From positions 1 to 25,723 of the forward strand of contig JBCCSZ010000085.1 in the NCBI GenBank assembly GCA_039199225.1: a stretch of 25,723 nucleotides of DNA, given 5' to 3'. The notes beneath the pieces were generated by a model that was not told the DNA's origin, did not search any database, and saw only the letters and a list, made by a program, of their open reading frames with translations. Shown here piece after piece: positions 14,644-22,251 of the stretch. The position numbers were made by a program, and so were the translations under genes. Position 1 is the first letter of the stretch; every line of letters starts with the position of its first letter. The stretch is from JBCCSZ01 sp039199225. Lineage in GTDB: Bacteria > Bacteroidota > Bacteroidia > Chitinophagales > Saprospiraceae.

Positions 14644-17465
14644 CAGGCCAAAACTTGTCTTTTCTTGCGCATGCGGTAAAACATACTCATCGTAAGACCA
14701 ACCATCATCAGAACAGAACCGAGCCAGAAGAAATTAATGCCCGGAAAGACAATCGCCTCCATAACGATGTAATCCGACCGTTGAGATTCTTCTGAAATTT
14801 CGATGGGAATATTCCATCCTTTGTCTTTCGACTCAGCAATTTGGATGTTGACACTTTCTTCTTTCGGATTGATTCCTGTAAAACGAAGGTAGATGCCTTG
14901 CTCTGGCAAAAAGTCCTTGAAATCAAATTGGCGAGAATCGCGAATCAGGTAGATCGGATTGGCTTTCACCAATTTATCCGACTGATAAGGCTTTACCTCC
15001 AGGGCAGCACTGACCGCAATGTCGCCTTCTATCGGCTTGTAGTCCGGATGGCTGGGAGAGGTATTGAAATCCTGGAACGTCACCTCATGGCCATTGAATC
15101 GGAAGCTTTCGCCTTTCTTCAATTTGTAATCTTGGTATTGCAGCTCTTGGTCCGCCTTGAAAATAGGGTCCAGTACCTCCTCTGGCAAACGCACCCGGGT
15201 ACTCAGATCGTTGATTTGAGCAGGGTAGGTGTACAGGAGGTTTTGGCGAAGGACCAGCACGGGCTCGGCTACCCAGGTCGTATCGACATCCAGCTTGCGG
15301 AATACCAATCTGGCACCTACACTGATGTCTTTATCCTCCGGCTTGTAGTCCGGATGGCTGGGATTGCGGTTGATGCTTTCCAAAATGGCGTAAGCCTTTG
15401 ATGTGAAAAGCGTATCGCCAATATTTAGCTTGTAGGTCTCGTAGCGCATGCTGTCCTCCAATTCCTGTGCAAATTCCGGATCGATTTCTGCGCGAGGCAA
15501 AGAAGAGATATGTGTAAAGATGTCTTTATTTAAATAGCGTTTGGTCGAAGGATTGGATGCTGCCACCTTGCTGAAGTCCTTGCTATACAGAATATTCGGA
15601 CTCAAATTGAACTCCTCTACAACCTCTCCTTCGAGATTCTTCCGCTTGTAATTGACTAAAAACTCGCGGGTGTACAAGTCGATGGTGTCCTTGAGATAAG
15701 TCACTTCATAGCCACTCATCAACATCGGTACGCCTTTCAGCAAAACGATGTTCTTTTGATAATCTTCTGCCGAAAAGCCTTCGATTAAACCCTCTTGTGC
15801 AAATCTGTTTTTGGAGATATGGTGCTTGTTCAAACCCGAGGCCATTATACCGACGATCATCAAACCGAAGCCTATATGTGAAACGGCTGATCCAGCAGCC
15901 TTCAAATTGTGGCGCATAAAGGTATAAACGTAGTCTACATTGGCGATAACGGTGTAGACGCCCGCAAAAAGCAACACGATGTATTGCCAAGCATTTCCGT
16001 CTATCCACCCCAGCAGTAGGGCCGTCAAAGCTGCCGAGATGCCCACGGTAATCAGGCTGTGCTTGGCAAACCTGCGGAAATGGCTTTTCCAGTTGGCTTC
16101 CTTGAAGCGCAAAAACTGGGTTCCTCCAGAAAGCAATCCAATAAAAACACCAATCCAAAGCTGGTACTTATTGTAGTGATCGACAGGATCGTTGATAACC
16201 CCACCTTCATACAATGGATCAAAAAACTGTGCAATCTTATTGTATACCGGCAAAGAGGTAGAAGCTGTTATCAGCGCTGAGCTAAAAATCAAAACGAGGG
16301 AGCCGATGAACATCCAGAATTCTCTCGATGGCGTTGATTCTTCCTTCTTGGGAGCAGGAATTTGTCGGATACGCCAGAAAAACATACCCATCGAAAGCAA
16401 AAAGAAGGTAGCAATGAACCCTACGAGTTGCCACTCAAGCCCCATTTCTGTAAAAGCATGGACGGAAGTCTCACCCAACACCCCACTGCGTGTTAGGAAG
16501 GTCGAGTAAACAATCAGCACAAAAGATAACAGATAAAATAAGTAAGTACTCTTGATGGAATAGTTGGTCGCCTTTGCAATGAGATTGGTGTGGATACCTG
16601 CCAGCAATACCAACCAAGGGACAAGAGACATGTTTTCGACGGGGTCCCAGGCCCAGTATCCACCAAAGCTAAGGGCCTCATAAGCCCAGGCGCCTCCCAT
16701 GAGTATGCCCGTTCCCAAAATGGCACCACAGAACAACGCCCAAGGTAAAGCAGGCTTCAACCAAGCTTTGTGCTCACCAGTCCAAAGGCCCGCTATGGCA
16801 TAGCAAAACGGAATGGCCGTTGCCGCAAATCCAAGGAAAAGCGTCGGTGGGTGAATGGTCATCCAATAGTTCTGCAACAATGGATTCAGTCCTGTTCCCT
16901 TGATGACACTGAGGTAGTCAGAGCGTGCAAAAATAGGGGCCGCCATTTCATCCCGTAGCAAGACGAACGGATTGACACCTATCTTGATGGGGTCTTCGCC
17001 AAGACCGAAATACAAACCCAGCAGCATGGACCCGATGAACAACTGGATCATGGCCAGGATGGACAAAACGGGCGATTCCCATTTTCCGGCTTTAAACATC
17101 AACACAAAGCCCAAGACGACATGCCAAAACATCCAAAGGAGAAAACTTCCCTGTTGTCCTTCCCAGAAAGCAGAAAAGATGTATCGCATCGGCAGTTCTT
17201 CCGAGACATGCGCCCAAACATACTGATACTCATAATATTGGTTGATCATAATGAAAAAGATCAAGCCAATGATGGAAAACACACTGATACCATGGACGCT
17301 GAAGGCAATACGGCCGATTCGACGCCAGTTGGTAGACTCTGCATTCTCCCTTCTATTGGTTGCAAAAGCATAGGCAATAACTGCCAACAAGCTGCTGATG
17401 AATCCAAGTAGGATGAAGAAATGGCCAAATTGGCCTGGAAGAAGATGTTCGTTAACGTATTCCAT
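14643..17465 (-). CDS. ccmF: Cytochrome c haem lyase, CcmF/CcsA family
   Basis: Integral membrane haem-handling protein of System I cytochrome c maturation; it takes haem from holo-CcmE and attaches it to apocytochrome c on the periplasmic side. The 940-residue product has many transmembrane segments in its first about 550 residues. CcmF hallmarks are FWEGQQGSFLLW (100-111), IHPPTLFLGF (204-213, with a haem-ligand-type His205) and the tryptophan-rich WWD region GGYWAWDPVENMSLVPW (268-284). A large periplasmic region follows (about 570-905), then a last membrane segment (about 910-932) and a basic tail. It is much longer than E. coli CcmF (647 aa), and the extra part contains a duplicated domain (see repeat entries). 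The start ATG at 17465 lies 28 bp after the esterase-like gene. It is co-oriented with ccmE upstream and overlaps the DUF2520 start downstream. No ccmA, ccmB, ccmC, ccmG or ccmH is in the window. Confidence 0.93.
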   Translation of the reverse strand: MEYVNEHLLPGQFGHFFILLGFISSLLAVIAYAFATNRRENAESTNWRRIGRIAFSVHGISVFSIIGLIFFIMINQYYEYQYVWAHVSEELPMRYIFSAFWEGQQGSFLLWMFWHVVLGFVLMFKAGKWESPVLSILAMIQLFIGSMLLGLYFGLGEDPIKIGVNPFVLLRDEMAAPIFARSDYLSVIKGTGLNPLLQNYWMTIHPPTLFLGFAATAIPFCYAIAGLWTGEHKAWLKPALPWALFCGAILGTGILMGGAWAYEALSFGGYWAWDPVENMSLVPWLVLLAGIHTNLIAKATNYSIKSTYLFYLLSFVLIVYSTFLTRSGVLGETSVHAFTEMGLEWQLVGFIATFFLLSMGMFFWRIRQIPAPKKEESTPSREFWMFIGSLVLIFSSALITASTSLPVYNKIAQFFDPLYEGGVINDPVDHYNKYQLWIGVFIGLLSGGTQFLRFKEANWKSHFRRFAKHSLITVGISAALTALLLGWIDGNAWQYIVLLFAGVYTVIANVDYVYTFMRHNLKAAGSAVSHIGFGLMIVGIMASGLNKHHISKNRFAQEGLIEGFSAEDYQKNIVLLKGVPMLMSGYEVTYLKDTIDLYTREFLVNYKRKNLEGEVVEEFNLSPNILYSKDFSKVAASNPSTKRYLNKDIFTHISSLPRAEIDPEFAQELEDSMRYETYKLNIGDTLFTSKAYAILESINRNPSHPDYKPEDKDISVGARLVFRKLDVDTTWVAEPVLVLRQNLLYTYPAQINDLSTRVRLPEEVLDPIFKADQELQYQDYKLKKGESFRFNGHEVTFQDFNTSPSHPDYKPIEGDIAVSAALEVKPYQSDKLVKANPIYLIRDSRQFDFKDFLPEQGIYLRFTGINPKEESVNIQIAESKDKGWNIPIEISEESQRSDYIVMEAIVFPGINFFWLGSVLMMVGLTMSMFYRMRKKRQVLA
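15033..15057 (-). repeat. 25-bp direct repeat, copy 2 (inside ccmF)
   Basis: This 25-bp stretch is identical to 15339-15363 and lies 306 bp (exactly 102 codons) from it. Both copies encode PSHPDYKP in the periplasmic part of CcmF (here about residue 803 onwards). They mark a tandem domain duplication in the protein. Confidence 0.9.
15339..15363 (-). repeat. 25-bp direct repeat, copy 1 (inside ccmF)
   Basis: Perfect partner of 15033-15057, encoding PSHPDYKP at about residue 701 onwards. The similarity extends into protein: ETYKLNIGDTLF / QDYKLKKGESFR before the motif, and DKDISVGARLVF / EGDIAVSAALEV after it. Confidence 0.9.
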
Positions 17466-17493
17466 TAGCGTTCGTAATACTTTTCATACAGGT

Positions 17494-18540
17494 TTATCGA
17501 ACCAATAAGATTCGATTACTAATGAGGACAGACCCTACTTTCATCACCAGCATTTTGAGGCCGCTCTGAAGGTCGGATACATCCAATTCCTTACTCGACT
17601 TATTGAAAGTTTTTACTCGTTGACCATTCAAGTCCATCAGATAAAGGTCCTCCACAGACCAATCATCGGGATAGGAAAGTTGAATGTGGTTTTTTGCTGG
17701 ATTGGGGTGAATTGAGACAGCTTTGGTCCACTCGCCCCTTATATTTTTGACCGATGTCTGAACATAAGTCCCTTCGATGTACCGCAAGCACTCCATCATC
17801 TCCGATGGAAAGGCAGCAAAATTGGTGGTATGTCCAACATTGGGGATTTGATTCAAAAAAGAATTACCGCCGTTTAAATCGATGGCTGAATGAATGAGAT
17901 TGGCCACCGACTTGAAGGTTTGGCTGTCGTCATCGCCAATGCAAATACAAGCAGGTGGAAACTGGCTCAGTTCTCCAAAATTTGGCTCAGCCTGGCTCTC
18001 CCGGCCTGGAGCAAATGGAATGACACCCCGCAAATTAGGGATGGGGCCGTTGTCTGTGTCCATGGAAACAATCACGGCATGCCGCCCACCGAAAGATAAT
18101 CCAGTTAGGTAGATGAAGTTCGTATCGATATTGGGGTACATCTCCAAGGTAGTGTCCACCGAATATTGGAACAATTGTTTGCTCAGACCCTCTTGATTGT
18201 TGAAGTGATCAATGTTTTCTGGACAAACGACGATGGCTCCGATGCTGTCCGAAAGAAAAGAAAGCTGATTGCGGAATTCGCCTGCATTCGAATGTGGCCC
18301 TCCCCGATAACCAACAAAAAGTTTGTACGTTTTGCTCAGGTCGTAGTCGGTTGGAACATGGAAATACAGGGTACGAGTGAACTGATAGTCGGCCTCGTTG
18401 AAAACAACGGTTCGTTGGAAGTTACCAGTTGTTTGTGCTTTTGCCGTCAACGAGAGGCAAAGAACCAGTACCGCAAGGCAAGCTGCTCTTTCTATGAATT
18501 TGACTACTTGAGAGAATAAACCGTAAAGGTTAGATGTCAT
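17494..18540 (-). CDS. Secreted esterase/depolymerase-like alpha/beta-hydrolase with T9SS sorting domain
   Basis: A 348-residue protein predicted to be exported through Sec and then the type IX system. A signal peptide (hydrophobic core about 19-32, cleavage after AKA at about 35) is followed by an alpha/beta-hydrolase domain related to PHB-depolymerase/feruloyl-esterase-type enzymes. Nucleophile motif is GLSFGG (Ser149), an acid is likely at D203-D205 and the His is H237 in VGHTTN. From about residue 270 there is a T9SS type A C-terminal domain (SIHPNPAKNHIQL, then LYLMDLNGQRV, ending NRILLVR). I start it at the ATG at 18540; an upstream in-frame ATG at 18570 lies deeper in ccmE and gives a less regular signal peptide. 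The start overlaps the end of ccmE by 11 bp and ccmF follows after 28 bp, so it sits inside a ccm operon. Substrate is unknown; the T9SS domain and catalytic motifs are clear. Confidence 0.85.
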   Translation of the reverse strand: MTSNLYGLFSQVVKFIERAACLAVLVLCLSLTAKAQTTGNFQRTVVFNEADYQFTRTLYFHVPTDYDLSKTYKLFVGYRGGPHSNAGEFRNQLSFLSDSIGAIVVCPENIDHFNNQEGLSKQLFQYSVDTTLEMYPNIDTNFIYLTGLSFGGRHAVIVSMDTDNGPIPNLRGVIPFAPGRESQAEPNFGELSQFPPACICIGDDDSQTFKSVANLIHSAIDLNGGNSFLNQIPNVGHTTNFAAFPSEMMECLRYIEGTYVQTSVKNIRGEWTKAVSIHPNPAKNHIQLSYPDDWSVEDLYLMDLNGQRVKTFNKSSKELDVSDLQSGLKMLVMKVGSVLISNRILLVR

Positions 18541-18931
18541 TTTCTTTAGACTTAATGTATATTTCCTCATCCTTGTACTTTGAAGGACACTTCATCAACA
18601 TATCTGTAGCAATGAAGTCGTCATCCTTCATCTGCCCTGTCAAAACCAATTGCTCCGACTGTTCAAAATCCTGTGGTTTTCCTGCTAGGAGTACAACCTT
18701 TCGCTCTTCCCCTTTGGAATCTTTGAGGTAGAAGCTAAAGTAGTTGGCATCCTCTTCAGGATTGTAATACATCTCTTTGTCTTTGGAAAGTACGCCTGCA
18801 ATCTTAACGCGCTGCCCAGAGACGGTGGCGTCTGAAAAAGTGGAGTAGGTGCTGACATCTCCGGATAGGGAAATCAGCAGGCCGATGGCAACTGCGATGA
18901 TGGCGATGGCGATTAAATGCGTTTTTTTCAT
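18530..18931 (-). CDS. ccmE: Cytochrome c maturation haem chaperone CcmE, CxxxY type
   Basis: A 133-residue membrane-anchored periplasmic haem chaperone. An N-terminal anchor (residues 5-23) is followed by an OB-fold beta-barrel (VSGQRVKIAGVL, YFSFYLKDSKG, VLLAGKPQDF, LVLTGQMKDDDFIATDML). The haem-attachment site is where E. coli CcmE has HxxxY; here the segment is MKCPSKYKDE, that is Cys115-x-x-x-Tyr119. CxxxY CcmE proteins are a described System I variant (archaea, Desulfovibrio and others) in which Cys replaces the haem-binding His. It is the first gene of the minus-strand unit that includes ccmF, and its last codons overlap the following esterase-like gene. Confidence 0.9.
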   Translation of the reverse strand: MKKTHLIAIAIIAVAIGLLISLSGDVSTYSTFSDATVSGQRVKIAGVLSKDKEMYYNPEEDANYFSFYLKDSKGEERKVVLLAGKPQDFEQSEQLVLTGQMKDDDFIATDMLMKCPSKYKDEEIYIKSKENDI

Positions 18932-19162
18932 GCCTGGTTATTTTATGTTGTAAACAATTAAACAACTGTTTTGATTAAAACGGAAGAATGATTCTGGCAT
19001 TATGCATTTCACACACATAAAGTTAAACTATTTTGTGTCAAAATGATCGATTGGGAAATCATTGGAAAGTCAAAATTCGGATAGAGCGTCGGTCAATCGG
19101 CTGAGAATTCGTAATTTTACAGTATTCTGACGATTTTTCGCCTACAAAAGAAGGCTCACAGC
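18932..19162. other. Divergent intergenic region between ccmE and ftsE
   Basis: 231 bp, AT-rich, no ORF of note. It should carry the promoters of both the leftward ccm operon and rightward ftsE. No exact TAnnTTTG box was found on either strand; TATTTTG near 19030 on the plus strand is one base short. No RNA gene recognised. Confidence 0.5.
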
Positions 19163-19855
19163 ATGAATGTCAACGCTATTGTTACTTTGCGCAATGCAAA
19201 AATTATTCAGGGGACGCAAGTCATTCTGGACGATGTTTCTTTGGACATTGAAAAGGGAGAGTTTGTCTATCTGATTGGAAGAACTGGCAGTGGAAAGAGC
19301 AGCCTGCTCAAAACAATGTATGCCGCTCTGCCTTTGGAGGAAGGGGTTGGTCATGTTGCGGGTTTTAACTTGCGCAAGCTCGGGCGTAAAAAAATTCCAC
19401 TTTTGCGCCGCAAGCTCGGTATCGTCTTTCAGGATTTTAACTTGCTCACCGACCGCTCGGTTCGCGCCAATTTACGGTTTGTGCTGAAGGCCACCGGATG
19501 GCGGACCAAAGCTACGATGGAGCGCCGTTTGCAGCAAGTCGTTGACGATGTAGGACTGGAGGACAGTCTGGATAAAATGCCGCATACCTTGTCGGGCGGC
19601 GAGCAACAACGCTTGGTCATCGCGCGGGCGCTACTCAACCAACCTGAAATTCTGCTGGCCGACGAACCCACTGGCAACCTAGACCCCGACACTTCGGATG
19701 AAATCCTTCAATTGCTGCGCAACCTAGCTAAAGAACGGAACACTGCCGTTTTGTTCGCCACCCACGATTACCGAATCATCGAGCAATTCCCAGCACGTAT
19801 TCTGCGCTGCCACAACGGAATGATCATAGATGAAGGAGGCGTCGTCGTTCGCTGA
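19163..19855 (+). CDS. ftsE: Cell-division ABC transporter ATP-binding protein FtsE
   Basis: A 230-residue ABC ATPase of the FtsE/LolD/MacB group, which with FtsX controls septal peptidoglycan hydrolases from the cytoplasmic face of the membrane. It has Walker A GRTGSGKS (39-46), Q-loop FQDFNLL (89-95), signature LSGGEQQR (143-150), Walker B ILLADEPTGNLD (163-174) and the H-switch ATHD (His201). The start region (VTLRNAKIIQGTQVILDDVSL) and the GIVFQDFNLL segment favour FtsE. LolD is the main alternative. No ftsX neighbour is present, so assignment rests on sequence alone. Its TGA is directly followed by the ffh stop codon on the other strand. Confidence 0.85.
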   Translation: MNVNAIVTLRNAKIIQGTQVILDDVSLDIEKGEFVYLIGRTGSGKSSLLKTMYAALPLEEGVGHVAGFNLRKLGRKKIPLLRRKLGIVFQDFNLLTDRSVRANLRFVLKATGWRTKATMERRLQQVVDDVGLEDSLDKMPHTLSGGEQQRLVIARALLNQPEILLADEPTGNLDPDTSDEILQLLRNLAKERNTAVLFATHDYRIIEQFPARILRCHNGMIIDEGGVVVR

Positions 19856-21187
19856 TTAACGCTTGCGCATGTTGCGCATCATATTGCCCATGCCCTTGCC
19901 CGTACTGACCTTGTGCATCAGCTTGCGCATCTGATCGAATTGTTTAATGAATTGGTTGATTTCGTGAATGGTGCGGCCACAACCGCGTGCGATGCGTCTT
20001 TTCCGACTCATGTTGAGCAGCTCGGGATGTTCCCGCTCCTGCGGAGTCATTGAAAAAATGATCGACTCCACCTTTGCAAAGGCAGAATCATCGATGTCGA
20101 GCCCCTTGGTCATCTTAGACATACCAGGAATCATGTTGATGAGGCTCTTCAGGTCGCCCATTTTGCGAATCTGGCTGATTTGAGAAAGGAAATCGTTGAA
20201 GTCAAACTTGTTGCGCTTGATCTTCTTTTCGAGCCGTTTGGCTTCTTTTTCGTCAAACTGCTCTTGAGCTTTTTCGACGAAAGAGACAATATCTCCCATG
20301 CCCAAAATCCGCTGGGCCATCCGCTCGGGGTAAAAGACATCGATGGTATCGAGCTTTTCGCCGGTACTGACGAATTTGATGGGTTTTCCAACCGTGTATT
20401 TGATCGATAGAGCAGCACCCCCTCTGGTATCACCATCCAATTTGGTGAGAACAACACCATCGTAGTTGATGCGTTCGTTGAAGGCTTTGGCCGTATTTAC
20501 AGCATCCTGTCCCGTCATGGAATCGACCACAAAAAGAGTTTCACTTGGGATGATGCCGTTTTTGATGTTTTCAATCTCGTTCATCATCGCTTCATCGACG
20601 GCCAAACGACCGGCCGTATCCACGATCATTACATCGAAACCATGCGCATTGGCGTGGGAGATGGCATTTTGCGCGATCTCAACTGGATTTTTATTTTCCT
20701 CTTCGGTATAAACCGGCACTTTTATCTGCTCGCCTAGTACTTTGAGCTGGTTGATGGCCGCCGGGCGGTAGACATCACAGGCAACGAGGAGTGGCTTGCG
20801 CTTTTTCTTGGTCTTCAGATAATTGGCCAATTTGCCTGAAAAGGTCGTTTTACCACTACCTTGCAAACCAGCGATGAGGATGATGCCAGGACTACCTTTG
20901 GCATTGATGCCCACCGACTGTCCACCCATCAGCTCGACCAACTCATCCATGACGATCTTGACCATCAATTCGCCGGGCTTGACGGCAGAGAGAACATTTT
21001 GGCTACCGAGGGCCTCATCCTTTACCTTATCCGTGAATTCTTTGGCGATCTTGTAGTTCACATCGGCTGCGACCAAAGCTCGCCGAATCTCCTTTACAGA
21101 TTGGGCAATATTGATTTCGGTGAGTTTCCCTTCTCCTTTTATGTTTTTAAAGGCCGTTTCAAGCCGTTCATTCAGACTTTCAAACAT
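19856..21187 (-). CDS. ffh: Signal recognition particle GTPase Ffh (SRP54)
   Basis: Cytoplasmic SRP protein that binds signal peptides and SRP RNA on ribosomes and delivers nascent membrane proteins to FtsY. The 443 residues show the N domain (1-95), the G domain with GLQGSGKTT (107-115), DTAGR (190-194), TKLDGD (248-253), and the Met-rich M domain (about 330-443) with GMSKMTKG, the RNA-binding helix SRKRRIARGCG (394-404) and a Met-rich tail. The more usual sequence of this helix has Ala or Asp before GxG; Arg401 here adds charge next to the RNA. Length is normal. No SRP RNA gene was seen nearby. The ATG at 21187 lies about 30 bp from a good -7 element. Confidence 0.97.
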   Translation of the reverse strand: MFESLNERLETAFKNIKGEGKLTEINIAQSVKEIRRALVAADVNYKIAKEFTDKVKDEALGSQNVLSAVKPGELMVKIVMDELVELMGGQSVGINAKGSPGIILIAGLQGSGKTTFSGKLANYLKTKKKRKPLLVACDVYRPAAINQLKVLGEQIKVPVYTEEENKNPVEIAQNAISHANAHGFDVMIVDTAGRLAVDEAMMNEIENIKNGIIPSETLFVVDSMTGQDAVNTAKAFNERINYDGVVLTKLDGDTRGGAALSIKYTVGKPIKFVSTGEKLDTIDVFYPERMAQRILGMGDIVSFVEKAQEQFDEKEAKRLEKKIKRNKFDFNDFLSQISQIRKMGDLKSLINMIPGMSKMTKGLDIDDSAFAKVESIIFSMTPQEREHPELLNMSRKRRIARGCGRTIHEINQFIKQFDQMRKLMHKVSTGKGMGNMMRNMRKR

Positions 21188-21218
21188 TTATTTATCAGAT
21201 TTGATGGTTCAAGAGCTG

Positions 21219-21226
21219 CAAATATA
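21219..21226 (-). promoter_or_regulatory. Candidate -7 element of ffh
   Basis: On the minus strand this reads TATATTTG, an exact TAnnTTTG match, 31 bp before the ffh ATG, implying a leader of about 20-25 nt. No -33 TTG at the normal distance was found. The region is the 86-bp spacer between ffh and the divergent lipoprotein gene. Confidence 0.45.
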
Positions 21227-21273
21227 CGGAATGTTGTTTCTTTGTGTGATAATTGAATCCTCAAATTCTTCTT

Positions 21274-22065
21274 ATGTACAAATTAAGCTTCTTTATTGTT
21301 CTTTTTGCACTGGCTTTCACCGCCTGTAACGCCCCTGAAAGCACTCCCGAAACCAAGTCGGCCGCAGTGACAGAAGAAAATCCACCGGCAGATGGTTTTG
21401 ATGCGGCCAATTCGGATGAAAAAGCCATCGCTTTGGCCGACCTCGTTATGAAAGCAATGGGTGGACGTCCAGCTTGGGATAGTACCCGCTTCATCGAGTG
21501 GGACTTCTTTGGCGCCAGAAAGCTCTACTGGGATAAACAAACCGGCCGGGTTCGCATTCATTCTGAAAAAGACGACTATACCGTTTTGATGAACATCAAC
21601 GATATGAAAGGAAAGGTTCGCAAAGGAGGGGAAGAGTTCAGTCATCCCGATTCACTGTCCAAATACCTCCAAATGGGGAAAGAAGTTTGGATCAACGACT
21701 CCTACTGGCTGGTGATGCCTTTCAAGCTGAAAGATAGCGGCGTTCGCCTGACCTATGCCCGAGAAGATACTACTCAAACAGGGCAGAAGGCAGATGTATT
21801 GGACTTGCAATTCAAAAATGTAGGGGTGACCCCCAACAATCGCTACGAAGTATACGTAGACCAAGAAGATCATTTGGTGACGCAATGGAATTTCTTTACC
21901 AACGCAACAGATTCTATGCCTCGCTTCTCTACGCCTTGGGACGGCTACAAGCAGCATGGCAAGATCATGCTCTCTTCCGGAAGAGGGAATTACCAGCTTT
22001 CGGAAATTGCAGTACGCGAATCGATGGCAGATGCAGCATTCGAATCTTTTGATTGGACCGAATAA
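21274..22065 (+). CDS. Predicted lipoprotein of unknown function
   Basis: A 263-residue protein with a lipoprotein signal peptide (MYKLSFFIVLFALAFTAC, lipid-attachment Cys18), then a Ser/Thr/Glu/Pro-rich linker to about residue 45 and a folded domain of about 215 residues with alternating beta-type segments: MKAMGGRPAWDSTRFIEWDFF, then RVRIHSEKDDYTVLMN, KEVWINDSYWLVMPFKL and NNRYEVYVDQEDHLVTQWNF. This pattern recalls LolA/LolB-like periplasmic lipoprotein carriers, but that is a fold impression only. I chose ATG 21274 because an in-frame TTG at 21253 would put polar residues ahead of the signal peptide. It is not obviously in an operon; the aminotransferase starts 186 bp later. Confidence 0.8.
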   Translation: MYKLSFFIVLFALAFTACNAPESTPETKSAAVTEENPPADGFDAANSDEKAIALADLVMKAMGGRPAWDSTRFIEWDFFGARKLYWDKQTGRVRIHSEKDDYTVLMNINDMKGKVRKGGEEFSHPDSLSKYLQMGKEVWINDSYWLVMPFKLKDSGVRLTYAREDTTQTGQKADVLDLQFKNVGVTPNNRYEVYVDQEDHLVTQWNFFTNATDSMPRFSTPWDGYKQHGKIMLSSGRGNYQLSEIAVRESMADAAFESFDWTE

Positions 22066-22251
22066 AACCATTGATGATTGCCAAGGCTAGTTGATAGAAT
22101 TGTCGGCAGCAGTAATTTTAGCCTTATCCAGATAAAACCACTATTGTGATAAATCCGGACTTAGCGGAACACAACAGGGCATTGTGGCCGTTGTTGTTGG
22201 CAAAAGTTGAGTCGTTCACTTTATTTTGTTTTATTAATCAAATACGTGGCT

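Noticed and set aside
14841..15401. Plus-strand ORF of 186 codons opposite ccmF
   Set aside because: Antisense shadow of the CcmF periplasmic region, including the duplicated segment; no protein signature.
22207..22251. TTG-initiated N-terminal extension of the aminotransferase
   Set aside because: Adds a 15-residue hydrophobic stretch not expected for this cytoplasmic family; ATG 22252 fits better.
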